Shown: piece after piece, positions 24,451 to 38,000 of the stretch
Position numbering within the stretch: the stretch's first letter is position 1
Layout: each line of letters starts with the position of its first letter
Origin: Tetrahymena elliotti 4EA
Taxonomy: Eukaryota > Ciliophora > Oligohymenophorea > Hymenostomatida > Tetrahymenidae
DNA length: 64,000 nucleotides
Direction of reading: 5' to 3'
Assembly (NCBI GenBank): GCA_000231825.2
Contig: JH720318.1
Location: 1-64,000, forward strand
Made by a program: the position numbers and the translations under genes
Notes under the pieces: model-generated
What the model saw: the letters and a program-made list of their open reading frames with translations, nothing else
What the model was told of the DNA's origin: nothing
Databases searched by the model: none

Positions 24451-27400
24451 ATGTAACAGGTGTACGATGTTGAAAATTAGGATAGGAAACCTCGTGATTC
24501 CTTTCCACAATCACCATAACATATCCAAAATCCTCCTTCTTAATAATAAAAATTAAAGGAACCTAATTCAAATGTCAAATAATAAAACGAAATTACAAAA
24601 GATTAAAAAATTGTAGTACCATAAATCTCCTTTTTTAAACTCTTTAGATATGCTACAACTTTTGATTGGGTATTAATGACATTTGGAGCTATAGCTGCTA
24701 TAGTAAATGGTATCGCCCTTCCACTCTTTGCTCTAATTTTTGGATAGATGACTGATTCATTTGGTCCTAGTTCTACAGGCGATGAAGTTGTAGATGCAGC
24801 TGGTAAATAAGCACTTTATTTCCTTTATATTGGAATAGGAACATTCTGCTTGAGTTGGGTAACCATCTTTTAATTTTATTTCAATTATTAACTTTTGAAT
24901 ATTTTAGATATAAATGAGTTGTTGGATGATAGCTGGTGAGAGATAATCAATCACATTCAGAAAAGAATACTTCAAAGCTGTTCTTCAATAAGAAGTTGGA
25001 TGGTACGATATGATTAATCCAAACGAATTAGCTAGCAAAATTGCAACTGAATGCTTCTAAATTTAAGGAGCTATAGGAGAAAAGGTACCCACTTACTTGA
25101 TGACCGTTTTCATGACACTTGGTGGTTTTGCAGTTGGATACGCAAGAGGCTGGTAGATGGCTTTGGTTACTACCGCAGCTTTACCAGTTTTGACCATTGG
25201 CGCTTTAGCTTTCTCTATTGTTATATAAACTTCATAAAAGAAGATTGCAAGTTCATACGAAACTGCAGGAGGTCTAGCTGAATAAGGATTAAATGCAGTA
25301 AGAACTGTCAAATCATTAACCGGTGAAGAATTTGAGTTAAAAAATTACAAAAAAGGTTTAGTAGAAGCCTTTAAAATTGCTTGTAGATATGGCTTCTGGG
25401 CAGGAGCTGGTTTAGGTAACAATTTAATTTAGATTTTATGAATGTAACAAACAAACTAACAAATTTTTCTTTTGATTATATTTTACTGTTATTTCTTTTA
25501 CTAAATTCAAATTATCAAAAATAGGCTTAACTTTTTGCACAATGTTTTTGGATTATTCTTTAAGTTTCTGGTATGGATCAAAGCTTATTGAAGACTAAAC
25601 AACTAATTAGACTTTAGATCGCGCCTATTCTTAGGGAGATATTTTCGTTGTATTTTTCGCCATTATGATAGGTATTTTTTAGTTTTTTAGCAGTGTTTCA
25701 TACTTCAAGGCAAATTAATAATTGAATTCATTTTAATTAAATAAAGGTGGTTTCTCACTTGGATAAATGGGACCTTGTCTTAAAAATTTTGCTATTGGTA
25801 AATAAGCTGCAGTTAAGGTATTTGAAGTACTTGAAAGAAAACCTCTCATTCAAATTCCTCCTAATGCTAAAAAAATCGATAATTTGTAAGGAAAAATCAT
25901 TTTAGATAAAGTCAACTTTAACTATCCTGCTAAACCTGATATTCCTGTTCATAAAAATCTTTCTTTAGTTATTCACCCAAATTAAAAGACTGCTCTCGTT
26001 GGTGAATCTGGTTGCGGTAAATCTACTGTTATGCAACTTCTTTTAAGATTTTATGACCCTCAATCTGGTTCTGTCACTGTTGATGGTACTGATGTTAAGG
26101 AATTAGATTACCTCTGGTTTAGAAAACATGTTGGGTAAAAATACATTCAAAAATCAAATCAATTATTTATTTTATTTATTATCATAATATAGTTATGTTG
26201 GTTAAGAACCTGTTTTGTTTGCTACATCAATCAGAGAAAATTTAAAGTTTGGTAAAGAAGATGCTACAGAAGAAGAAATGATTGCAGCTCTTAAGTAAGC
26301 AAACGCCTGGGAGTTTGTAAAAGATTTACAAAATAAATTGGATACATATGTAGGAAATGCTGGTAGTTAAATTTCAGGTGGTCAAAAGTAAAGAATATGT
26401 ATTGCAAGAGCTATTTTAAAAAATCCCTAAATTTTACTTTTAGATGAAGCTACTAGTGCTCTTGATAGAAAAAATGAAGCAATGATTTAACAAACTTTAG
26501 ATGATATTTCTAAAGGCAGAACTACTATAGTTATTGCTCATAGATTATCTACAATTAAAAATGCAGATAGAATTCTTGTCCTAGAGAAAGGTGAGCTGGT
26601 AGAAGAAGGAACTTATGAAACATTAATCAATGCTAGGGGTAAGTTCGAAGCATTGGCAAAGAATTAAATTTAAAGAGAATAAGAAGATTTAAATGAATAA
26701 TAAAATGACAGTGATGAAGATCCTCAACATAACGACAACTAAGTAAAAAGAAAATCTTCTGCTGTTAACAATGCTTAAGTTCATCACCACGACAGCTCAT
26801 AATCATAGCCTAAAGGAAATACTTAATAAATTGATGCTCCTGGCATTAATTTGGAAGAAAAAAAAGAAAAGAAAGTCTTAACAAAAGAAGAAATCAAGAA
26901 ATAAAAGGAAGAAGAGTCAGGTATGATTAAAAGACTCTACCAAATTAACAAACCAGAAAGAATTTACTTCTATCTTGGTTCATTGTTTGCCCTCTTAAAC
27001 GGTACAATGTTCCCTCTCTCAGGTTTTGTTCTTGGTGAATTTGTAGAAGTACTTTCAAAGCCTGAAGCTAGTGATTTTAGAGAAAGAGCAAATTTACTTT
27101 CACTTTTATTCGTTTTCTTAGCTATTGGTGCTCAAATTTTCACAACTTTACAACAATCACTCTTCACAAGGTATTTTCTTTTTTTTTATAAATTAAGAGT
27201 TTTATTTAGCTTTCATTATTATCATTTAATAGAGTTGGCGAAGGTTTGACTCTTAGAGTGAGATAAAATGTCTATCAAAAAATGCTTAGAATGCCTGCCG
27301 GATGGTTTGATAAACCTGAAAATAATCCTGGAAGTCTAAGTGCTCGTTTATCGATTGATGCCCATCTTATTAATTCTTTGACATCAAATGTAGTTTCAAT

Positions 27401-28754
27401 TCAAATATAAAATTTCTCTGCCTTAGCAACTGGTCTTATTAGTGCATTCACTAACTCATGGAGAGTATCCTTGATTGCTCTTGCTGTCAGTCCTATTATG
27501 ATTATTGCAGGTTAATTATAGGCTAAATTCGTTTAAGGATTCAGTGAAAGTACAGATGAAGCATATAAAGATTCAGGTATGCTTATTATGGAAAGTGTAA
27601 CCAATATTAGAACTGTTGCTTCATTTGCTAATGAGAAAAAAGTTTCTCAATTCTATGATGAAAAGTTAGTAAAACCTTATTAAATTGTTGTGTCCAAAGG
27701 AAACTACTCTGGTGCTGCTTTTGGTTTCTCTCAATTAGCTATGTTCGGAGTATATGCAATTATATTTATTTGTGGTGCAGTTTTTGTTAGAGACAATGGT
27801 GTTACTACTAAAGAAATGTTTGTTTCTATTTTTACTATATTATTTGCTGCTTTTGGTGCTGGTAATGCAAACTAATTTATGAGTGATGTAGGTGCTGCTA
27901 AAAATGCTTGTAGAGGTCTCTTTAAAATTCTTGATAGTGAAGATGAAATTCAAATATCTGAAAAGTATAGCAGTAGTCTCAGTTCTGACAGTGTATTTGG
28001 TGATATTGAATTCAGAAATGTTTCATTTAAGTATCCTACTCGTGATGCACAAGTCTTCGAAAATCTTTCTTTCAAAATTAAAAAAGGTTAAAAGGTTGCT
28101 TTTGTAGGTCCAAGTGGTTCAGGAAAATCCTCAGTTCTATAATTACTTCTTAGATTCTATGACAATTATGAAGGAGAAATATTTGTTGATGGTAAAGATA
28201 TTAGAAACTACAACTTGAAAGAATTCAGAAAGAGTTTTGGTGTTGTTAGTTAAGAACCCATTCTCTTTAATGGAACTATATCTGAAAATATTAAATACAG
28301 TTCTGAAGAAGTTACTCAAGAACACATAAGAGAGGCAGCTAGAAAAGCCAATGCTCTTACTTTCATAGAATCAAATTAATTTGAGAGTGAATAACAAAAC
28401 GAAAATTAAATTTTAGGTAGTGGCTTTGATAGAAAAGTTGGACCTAAAGGAAGTCAAATTTCAGGTGGTCAAAAGTAAAGAATCGCTATAGCTAGAGCTA
28501 TCATTAAAAATCCTAATGTTTTGTTGCTTGATGAAGCTACTAGTGCTCTTGACCATGAAAATGAAAAAATAGTTTAAGAAGCCTTAAACAGCCTAATGAA
28601 GGGTAAAACAAGTCTTTGTGTTGCTCACAGAATATCAACAATTAAAGATAGTGACTAAATTTTTGTTATAGAAAGTGGAAAGCTTGTAGAATAAGGTACT
28701 TATGATTAACTCATGTCAAATAAATCCTATTTCTATAGATTAAATGCCCATTGA
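24451..28754 (+). CDS. ABCB-type full ABC transporter (P-glycoprotein/MDR-like)
   Basis: Six exons: 24451-24858, 24908-25415, 25525-25671, 25747-26134, 26193-27170, 27233-28754; phases agree, 1316 aa. TMD-NBD-TMD-NBD in one chain. NBD1: Walker [10 protein letters not shown] (about residue 440), Q-loop VGQEPVLF, signature ISGGQKQR, Walker [14 protein letters not shown]-loop IAHRLST. NBD2: GPSGSGKSS (about 1100), [35 protein letters not shown]. Both ATP sites look complete. It exports hydrophobic compounds or lipids across the plasma or an internal membrane. The N-terminus is a Pro/Gln-rich cytosolic stretch, and the linker between halves is acidic with a KRKSSAVNN site that could be phosphorylated (inference). 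The upstream frame contains many Gln-coding stops; ATG 24451 is the first in-frame start. Confidence 0.93.
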
Positions 28755-29895
28755 TTTAAATAAATTACTTGTTGATAATCATTATATAAATTTTAAATTA
28801 TTTCAAAAGCTGTTTGTATACACATTTATATAAATAATCGTAGGTACTTAAATCTATTTCATTAATTATTAACTGACTACCTTTTCCTCTTTAACAATTA
28901 ATACCAGATCTACATAATTATTTTCGATTATATTTTTAACATTTGATTTTAATAACAGAAAATTTCCAAGTAATAATCACTATTTTTAATTCTATCAAAT
29001 CCTTCAAAATAAATCAAAAAACAAATTAAAAAGTAAAATTAAGGATGTAATTTTTGTAAATTTTTTTGAAACAAATTATTCTACCATTAATACTGGGAAA
29101 ATAATAAAAGATTTTAGATAAATGGACTTTAATAAAATCTAATCTAAAACTATTTTATAAGATAATTTTTATTTTTTGAGGTATACAATGAGTTAGATTA
29201 AAATTTTATTTATAACTAAAGAAAAAATTAAATTTTTAAAAATAAAAAATATATATATTTATACTTGTTAAAACTATATGTATCCGTAATAGGCAGTACC
29301 CTAGGGTACTATATATATATATAAACTGTTTTTTAATTGAGAAAAATATTCTGATATAATTAATTTATAAATATTTAACTTTGTAAAAAAAAATGCTAAT
29401 ATTAATTTTTATCTATTTTTAAAAATACTTAAAAAAAAGGATTGAAATTTTTTTAGTTTAAAAGAGAAATAAATTTAGTTAAATTAAGATTCGCGATTTT
29501 TAACTTTTTCAGCTTATTTACTATAAACTTAAATTTTATTAAATTAAAATGATTTCAAAATTAATTAAATTAGATTTAACTTTTAATAAATAAATAATTG
29601 GAAAGAATGAAAATAAATACAAAAGTATTAGTAAAATGAATTTTTATAAAAATAATTTACAAATTAAAACAAGTAAAAATGACAATATTTACTTGTTTTT
29701 TTGTTATAGGCGCCAGAAGTTTAATTATCGCTCCTTACTTATGTAGCATCAAAAAGATTTAGAACATTATTATCTTGATATAATACTTTTTCAGATATTT
29801 AATATAAAAGTTCTTTATATTTATCACATATATTGTTTCTTTATTTTTTAAAGATTTGAAAAATTACAATTTAGTTATTTTAAAACATTATTAAA
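28755..29895. other. Intergenic region
   Basis: 1.1 kb of AT-rich sequence between two plus-strand genes, holding the terminator side of the transporter gene and the promoter of the deacetylase gene. The only structured element is a 16-bp palindrome at 29295-29310. Confidence 0.6.
29295..29310. repeat. 16-bp perfect palindrome
   Basis: AGTACCCTAGGGTACT is perfectly self-complementary and stands out as a GC-rich island in an AT-rich spacer about 600 bp upstream of the histone deacetylase start. It could be a dimeric protein-binding site or chance; nothing else supports a role. Confidence 0.5.
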
Positions 29896-31622
29896 ATGGA
29901 AGATGAAATTAGAACAATCTATGAAGGGAAAAGGATTAGTTATTTCTATAATCCCGAAATAGGAAAGTATACATTTTTAGGATTAAATAATATTTTTAAA
30001 TTGATTAAGCCAACTTTCTATGATCCAAAATAAGGAAATTCATTATTTATAAAATTGTATAGGTTTTATTACAGCAAGGATCACCCTATGAAACCAAAAA
30101 GAGTTGCTATGGCTCATTCATTAATTTAAAATTTTGGATTATATAAAGACTTAGATGTTTACACAGCTCGTTAAGCTACTTTTGAAGAAATGATTAAATT
30201 TCATGATATAGAATACATAAATTATCTTTAAAATTATGTTAGTAATGGTTGGACTTAAGAATTAAAAAAGCTAAAGCAAGATCCCTTAATAAATTTAGAA
30301 TCTGCATATCATATAAATAACCCTAAAAAAAGATAAACAAGCAGGTATTTACATTAGTTTAATAAATATTAAAATACATTTTTTATTTTTGTTATATGTT
30401 ATTTTGTTTTTATTTCACTATATAGAGTAGGAGATACTTCAGATTGTCCAGGTTTTGAAGGTCTTTACAATTTTTGTTAGATAAGTGCTGGAGGTTCTTT
30501 AGATTGTGCATCTATGATCATAAATCAATAATCTGATATAGCTATTAATTGGGGAGGTGGCTTGCATCATGCTAAAAAAAAAGAAGCTAGTGGATTTTGC
30601 TATGTTAATGATATTGTCCTTTGTGCATTAGAGTTATTAAAATATTATCCCAGAGTAATTTATATCGATATAGATGTTCATCATGGTGATGGTGTTGAAG
30701 AAGCTTTTTTCCTAACAAATCGTGTAATGACTGTTAGTTTTCATGAATATGGAGATGAATTCTTCCCAGGTATAATGTTTGTTATAAATTTAGTCTTTAA
30801 GTCTGTTTACAAATAAACTATCATTAAATATTACCGCTAAATTAATAAATAAATAAAAAATTATAAAATTCTAAAAATTATCCTACAATAAAAATAGGAA
30901 GTGGCTCTCTTAATTCTATTGGTGACGGACCTGGAAAGTATCATGCAATTAATGTGCCTTTGAGACCAGGAATAAATGATGAAACATTTGAATAAGTTTT
31001 TAAAGATGTAATGAAAAAGGTTATGGAAGTATATAGACCTAATGTTATCTTGCTATAATGTGGAGCAGATTCATTAGCATATGATAAAGTAAAATTAAAA
31101 ATTTTTAATATTTATATTAAAATTGATTAAATCTTAAAGTTAGGGCACTTTAATTTGTCAACAAAAGGACATGGTAAAGCTGTTGAATATATGAAAAGTT
31201 TTGGAATTCCTCTTATATTAATGGGTGGCGGTGGTTATAATGTACCCAATGTTGCAAGATGCTGGGCTTATGAGACATCTATTTGTGTTGGAAATAAGAT
31301 TGATGGAAACATTCCGATCACAGAACCATTTTATGATTACTTTGGGCCAGACCATAAACTCCATGTTACTCCTAAGAATAATGTAGATAACAAAAATACT
31401 AAGGATGAACTACATTAAAAAGTATCAACTGTTCATGAGTATTTAAGATAAATTGAAAGTGCTCCTTCTATGGCCTTTCATCATACTCCTGATAGTAGTA
31501 AATTTAATGAATAAGAATAAAATGTAGATGAGGAATTTGATTACGATATGGATGATGAGGAGTTAGAAAGATACTTTAGATAGAAAGAAAAACCTATTAT
31601 AATGAATAATAGATATATTTGA
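29896..31622 (+). CDS. Class I histone deacetylase (RPD3/HDAC1-like)
   Basis: Five exons: 29896-29966, 30063-30344, 30426-30769, 30898-31088, 31140-31622; phases agree, 456 aa. The order of motifs follows class I enzymes: [46 protein letters not shown] (active-site His pair), [17 protein letters not shown] (metal ligands Asp and His), [19 protein letters not shown] and MGGGGYNV (transition-state Tyr). The C-terminal 80 residues are acidic with little similarity to other enzymes. It removes acetyl groups from histone tails in a corepressor-type complex in the nucleus. All catalytic residues are present. It converges on the PARP gene, with 453 bp between the stops. Confidence 0.95.
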
Positions 31623-32075
31623 TTTTTAGTAAAGGTTTGATTTGATACCTTAAAAAAAGATTAGATCTTCAATTTATTCATTTATATTACTAAATCTTTA
31701 CAAAAATTAATTTAAAATATTTAAACAGATATTAATTAAATTACTTTATAACAAATGTATATTTTTGTTATTCATCTTAAATATGAATGTAGAATAAATC
31801 TTGCTAAAAATATTTTTTTAATTAACTTAAAATTTAAATATTTCTTTTGGGAATATGAAAGATAATATTTATAAAGTTTTCTTAATAAGAAAATTAGCAA
31901 GAAATAACTCAGCTAATAACAAAAAAATATAATTCTCTTGATATTTTTTCATTTTAAATTGTTTTTTTCATGGTTTTTTAATAAAAATAAACTTAAGATT
32001 TTACATTGAAAAATTTAAACAGGTATTTGGCTTTTTATTTTTACATAAATTAATACATTCAATAAAATATATTAT
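31623..32075. other. Convergent intergenic region
   Basis: 453 bp between the stop codons of the deacetylase and PARP genes. AT-rich; presumably the 3' UTRs and polyadenylation sites of both. Nothing else visible. Confidence 0.6.
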
Positions 32076-35000
32076 TCAATCTCTTATTTCAACTAAATAT
32101 CTTATTCTAACTTGAGCTGAGTTGAAAACAACATATTCACTATTTGTGTATTATGTGAGAAGTTGATGGAAAGGAGTTTTAGCAGGTTAAGCTTAAACAT
32201 CATACATGAAATTGTTTTATAAAATATTATTATCTCTCTCGTCCTTATCCTCATCTTCTTCATCATCATAATCTTCTTCATTTTCGCCTTCTTCTTCTTC
32301 AATAGGTTCTTCATCATCATCATACACAGGTTCTTCATCAGCTTAATTATTAAAAAAATGTTAATTCATGAAGAAAAAAATTTTATATTTACGAATTTCG
32401 AGGTCCATTTCTTCATCATCTGATGATCCTTGATTTTAACTTGATTCATCCTAAGAATTGTCGTCATCTGAATATTTAGATGCTTTAACTGATTTCTTAG
32501 CAGCTTTAGCAGGTACCTTTTTAGCTGCTTTCTTAGCTGGTTTCTTAGCAGATTTTTTAGTAGTTTTCTTGGTACTTTTTTCAATTTCAAGTTTTTACTA
32601 CAAATTTTAATTAAAGTCAATTATTGGCCCAATAGGAACAATAGTACCATTAGGTAAAATTAGGTTCTTCTTTTCATCAGGGCATTATTTTCCTACCAGC
32701 TTAACACTATTGAAACCTTTAATAAGCTAGTAATTTTTCTTAACAAACTATTAGTAGTGATCATTTGTCTTAATATGTTATTCCTTACCAACAGCAACTT
32801 CACATAAAAGAAGGAATCTAAAAAAATTTATGAAAAAATTAATTAAAACTTTATTCAAAAGTTTATTTTACCTTGACTCAACACCAACATCAGAATTGTT
32901 AGCATAAGCACTAGCCTTGGAGAATAAATCAGCGAAATAAATACCATCACCAAGAGAGCTTCCAGATTTTTATGCATGAATACCATTTATTCTAAGACCA
33001 AAGTTGAGTATACTTAAGAGATTTTAGACTCCACTACCGTGCCATAAAAGCTTCTTTGTATAATCTGAGTATTACTTAATTTTTTCCGCCTCACCTATTT
33101 AAAATAACATAAATGTTTCATGATATTACTAAAATTTGTTAAGCTGTTACCTCTTCTTTCAACAGCGAAGACATTTCTAATTAAATTAGAATCAGGTTAT
33201 GTTGCTTTACTATTAGTTCTAGAGATATATTACTAAATCATTTTGAATTCAGGATGTTCGTTTTGAATTGTTTTCATACGAATGCTCAATGAATTAAAGC
33301 AGTAATCCAAAGGATGCATTACTTGAAGTTTGGTGTATGAACCCATAATAATCTTGATAGCAGCTTCGAAATCAAGTAAATTTTCAACAAGACGCTATTC
33401 AGTGCTGATGTAGTGATCATAAGTTAAGGGTTGAACAGGCTCCCTATTTAGATTTAAAAACAATTTAATATATTTTTAAAATTTGAAAAATATTTACTAT
33501 CTAGAAGCAGCTCTAGGAACAAGTTCATAATATCTATTACTTAAACGAACAATGTTTTCTTCTCTTTCTAAAAGAAGTTGCATATTATTTCCTTAAGTCA
33601 ATTTATTTCTTAATTTTTATACTTCAATTACATCTTCTCTAATATCTGCAAGTATTCCTTGAGCTTCCATCAAAGCTGATTTGGAAAGTTTTGTTAAGGG
33701 AAGATATTAATCAGAAAGTGCAAATTAGCGATAAGCAGATTTGAAGATTTCTGCATTAGAAATATTCTTAACAAATTCTAAAATAGGTTTTTCAAGTGTT
33801 GAAGCCTAACATTTTAAGTTTTCAAAGTCATAAGGCTTGAGAGAGAAAGATTTTTTGTTATCACCTTTATCAAAGATAACTAATTGATACTTCTTGTCTT
33901 ACTTTTTGAAGTTATGTCTATTAGTCCAATCGTTACCAGACTAATTAAAATTAAAAATAAAATAAGGATCTATTCAAGATAAGATTTTACCTTTTAGTTG
34001 AATATCTTGCTGAATTCTTTAACAGCTGCATCTTTAGTAGGGAATGGTGTATGTTACATCTAACCACCTTAACCCATTTGGCCCCAACGAGTATAAAGAA
34101 TATAAACATCAGAGTTTTTATCATGAATAACTTGCATAATATAGAAAACATACTTTGAAAATCCACCTCCAAGATCTACTTTAGTCATAAGTAAGCTGTA
34201 TGGTTCATTATTTTCATCAAGGACAACATAATTATCTTTCTTTTTGTAGTTTCCTGCAACATATCTATCAAGAGGAACTTTATCTCCAGGATTCTTTTGC
34301 TCATAGAATTCCTAATAACAAAAATAATATTAAGATATTTGTTGTTTTTATATTTTTAATAACCTTATATTAATCGAAAGTTGATTCCTCACTGAACTTC
34401 TTACTGTCTTCTTCGTAGTCTATTTCTTCATCAGGGAAAGAAGCATCAGTTACTATTGAAGTAGCTGCTCTCTATGGTAATTTCTTTTCTTTAGGAACTT
34501 CAACATTGTATTTTTTCAAGGCCTCTGACATTCTCTTGGAATCTTATTACAAAGCATAGAACATAGGATTGTTTCTATTTGAAAAGATTTTTTTATTTAA
34601 ATAACTAAATTAATATATATAAAAAATTACCCATCCTTATCTTTAACAGTGAAATCGATCTTGGCATTATGAAGGAGCTCTAAAATATCAGTATTTTCAT
34701 AAGAACCAAACTCAACAGGATTAACAGTATAATGAACTGCGCTCTTACCTTAGTTATCAACGTGCTTGATATCAAATTTCTTTGATTAGAGAATAAATCT
34801 AACTAACTTTTTGGAGTTGTGATAGATAGCATAGAATAGAGCGTTTCTACCAAGGTTATCAGCTTCATTTATGTTAGATCCGTTTGTTAATAAAGTATTC
34901 AATAAAGCCAAATCTTTATTTTTGTTTGCAAACTAAATAAGTAATGGAGTAAATAACAACTAGTCTGAGTGACCTTCAAATTTAGCTCTGAATTTTTTAG

Positions 35001-38000
35001 TGTAGTCAGGCTTGTAATTTGCTGAGTAGATGTGTAAAGCTAATTTAGCATTTTGTTAAATAGCTAATGCAAATGGTGTTTGTTCTTCATCATTATATGC
35101 ATTGCAATCAAGTCCTAATTCAAGCAATTTGGGAGTAAGATATGTATGTGAAAAAGCGAAATGTAAACTTATGTTCTTTTTATTATCTACTTTCTTAACA
35201 TCAACACCTCTTCCTAAGAGAGTTTCAAAAAGTTTAACTTAGAGATTTGCATCTTTAATAGGTCTTTAACACAAAATATGAATTAAAGTTTATCCCTCAC
35301 TGTTGCATTCTGTAATAGATTTGTCCTCAGGGTACTTATTGAGAAGGGTGATTGAAAGTTAATATAAATCTATTTTAATAGCATCTTCCAAAGCATTGAA
35401 AAGATTATAGTTACTCTTCATCAAAAGTAAATATGCAATACCCTACCATTAGAAAGTGATTGCTGCTTTGAAAAATGAATGCTTACCAACAGGTAAATCA
35501 CCTCTAACTCTAAATTCTTGAAAGACAAGATGATCTTATCCTTTTTGTTTGAATTATTCCTTAGCAATACTCTTTTTAACTAATTCAATGTAGCTGTCTT
35601 CTTCAAGATGATATTCAGCTAATAATTTATTCAAGATTTCTTTACCTGAATTATTACCATCTCCATCATAATCATTATAGTTGTTATACAAATGAGTATA
35701 TCTATTACCATAATGAGAACGTTGATTTCTTACTCTTCTTGTAGTTCTGATAGGATTACCCCATACATCTTTAGCAGGTTCTTTGTATTCCTCTTCTTCT
35801 TCACCATTTTCCTTCAAATTTTTACAAATAGTAATGAACTTTGCAGTGTTAGCTCCATTTTAGATGAGGGTTGTAGTAATTTCACTTCTTTTAAAGCGGA
35901 AAGCAATAGATAAAGGAGTATTACCATTATTATCTTCACTGTCTATGTTAGCTTTCTTTTCAATCATATAAATTACAGATATAGTAGAATTCTTTTAAGC
36001 ACCGTAATGCAAAGGAGTCTTTCCAAAATTATCTTTTTAATCTATCTTTATATTAGACTAATTGCAAAGACTACTTACAGTTTCGAAAGGATCATATTGA
36101 AGATTACTGTATTACTAATCTTATAGACTAACAAAACAATAGTGCAAAGGAGTTCTGCCAAGAGAGTCAACAGCATTAACATCAGCTTTGTGCTTTATTA
36201 ACAAGTTTTCAAGATCAAAGGAAGCATTGGCACCTTTATCAGCTTTATTAATAGCATAATGTAAGGGGGTTCTATTTTTATAAAAATATATTATTACAAA
36301 TTGTATTAAAAAGCTATTTTTTACCTTCCATAGTTATCAGTCAAGTTTGCAGAAGCACCGTTGTTGAGCAAGAATTCAACAAATTCAAGATTGTTACTCT
36401 TAATACTATTAATGGCCAAAATTAATGGTGTTTTTCCAAACTTTTTTTGATTACAAAGGAGAAACATAAATAAATAAATTGAATGTAAAATAAAGATCAT
36501 TTACAATATCCTTGACATCAACTTGAGCTTTGTGATTGACAAGAGTCTTTGCAAACTTGTACTTCTCTTAAGCAAAAGCAGAAATCAAAGGAGTTGATTC
36601 AATAATATCTTTTTGGTTAATATCTATTTTAAGAGTTGTGAGCCATTCTAAAACTTTTTATGAGACATCCTAAAAGTTAGTTTTTTAAGATAATTTAGAA
36701 TAAAAATGTAAGTAAAAATTAAATATTACAGTTTCACTATTTTTAGAAATAAATTTGTGGATGTGGTTTCTCTTAAGATAATCAATATTACTTACTAATT
36801 GAGGATATTCTTCATGAATATATTTCAAATAAGACAAAGAAAGGTGACTAAGAGCTAAACCAAAGATATTCATTAAACCATAAGAATTGTATTCTGGAGT
36901 GTACTTAACTTATTTTTTTTGGATTGGATTACCCATTTCATCTTTTAAGTTTGAATTAACTCCTTAATCATCTTCATCATCTTAATCATTCTACTATTAC
37001 TATTCTTCATCTGATTTGTCTTCAACATCCATATTTGATCTGAATTTTTTAATCTTATCAACTTTTGCATTAACATCAGATCCCTTTTCAACCAAGAAGG
37101 TTATCAACTTTTGGAACTTTTATTCAAATTGTAATAAGTCCTCATCTGCTTACTTTTAAATTTTTTCTTATTCCTTTTCTGTTAGTTAAACTAAAGAGCC
37201 ATCATTGCTAAAACCAACTAATTTATTTTATTAAAGAGAGCCAAAAGGAACGCGAGATGTAGATTTTTTGGCTACTTTAGCAGCAAAACCGCCATAAGCA
37301 ACGGGCTTCTACTAAATAGGTTTTTTTACTGCTTATGAACCTCCTTTCTTAGCATACATCTCATTGCTAATTTCTTCTAATCTTTGTTATCTGTAATGAG
37401 AAGCATCTTTTTATTTAGAAAAATAAAGTATGCATAAATATGAATGAAATTTTAAAATGTAATAAACTACTTTCACTAAATACTTTTACATAAAGAAGTA
37501 ATGGAGAAAAACCATGATAATCAACCTTATTTAAGAATTCTTTGACATTAACATTTTTGTCTTTTTTGATTTCTTCAAATATGGTATAGAATTATTCGAT
37601 TCCACTGGGGCCTTATAAGAATAAATTATTCAAAATATGGAAAATATTTTGGTCAATTTAGTTAATATTAGAAAAATCTAGACCTCCTTTCTTTAATAAA
37701 ATATTTAAAATAAAGAAATTCTATTTTTGAATAGCAATGATCAAAGGAGATTCTTCCATAGAGTTTAATTTGTTAATATCAGCTCCACATTCAAGCAAAA
37801 TTTATGTAGCTTTTTAGACAATCTTTTCATACTCATCTTCATATTTTTTAGTGACATGTGCAGCATTTTCTTCATGTTGTCTTTTATTAATATAAACTTC
37901 TTTTGATAAGTTGCAAAGATAGTGAAGGGGTGCTTGACCCTACAAATCAGACATATTTGGATTAGCCTTCTTTTCTTTAAGGATAAACTCAAACTATTCA

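Noticed and set aside
24238..24510. 90-codon minus-strand ORF
   Set aside because: Overlaps the start of the ABC transporter gene on the other strand; composition is that of AT-rich non-coding DNA.
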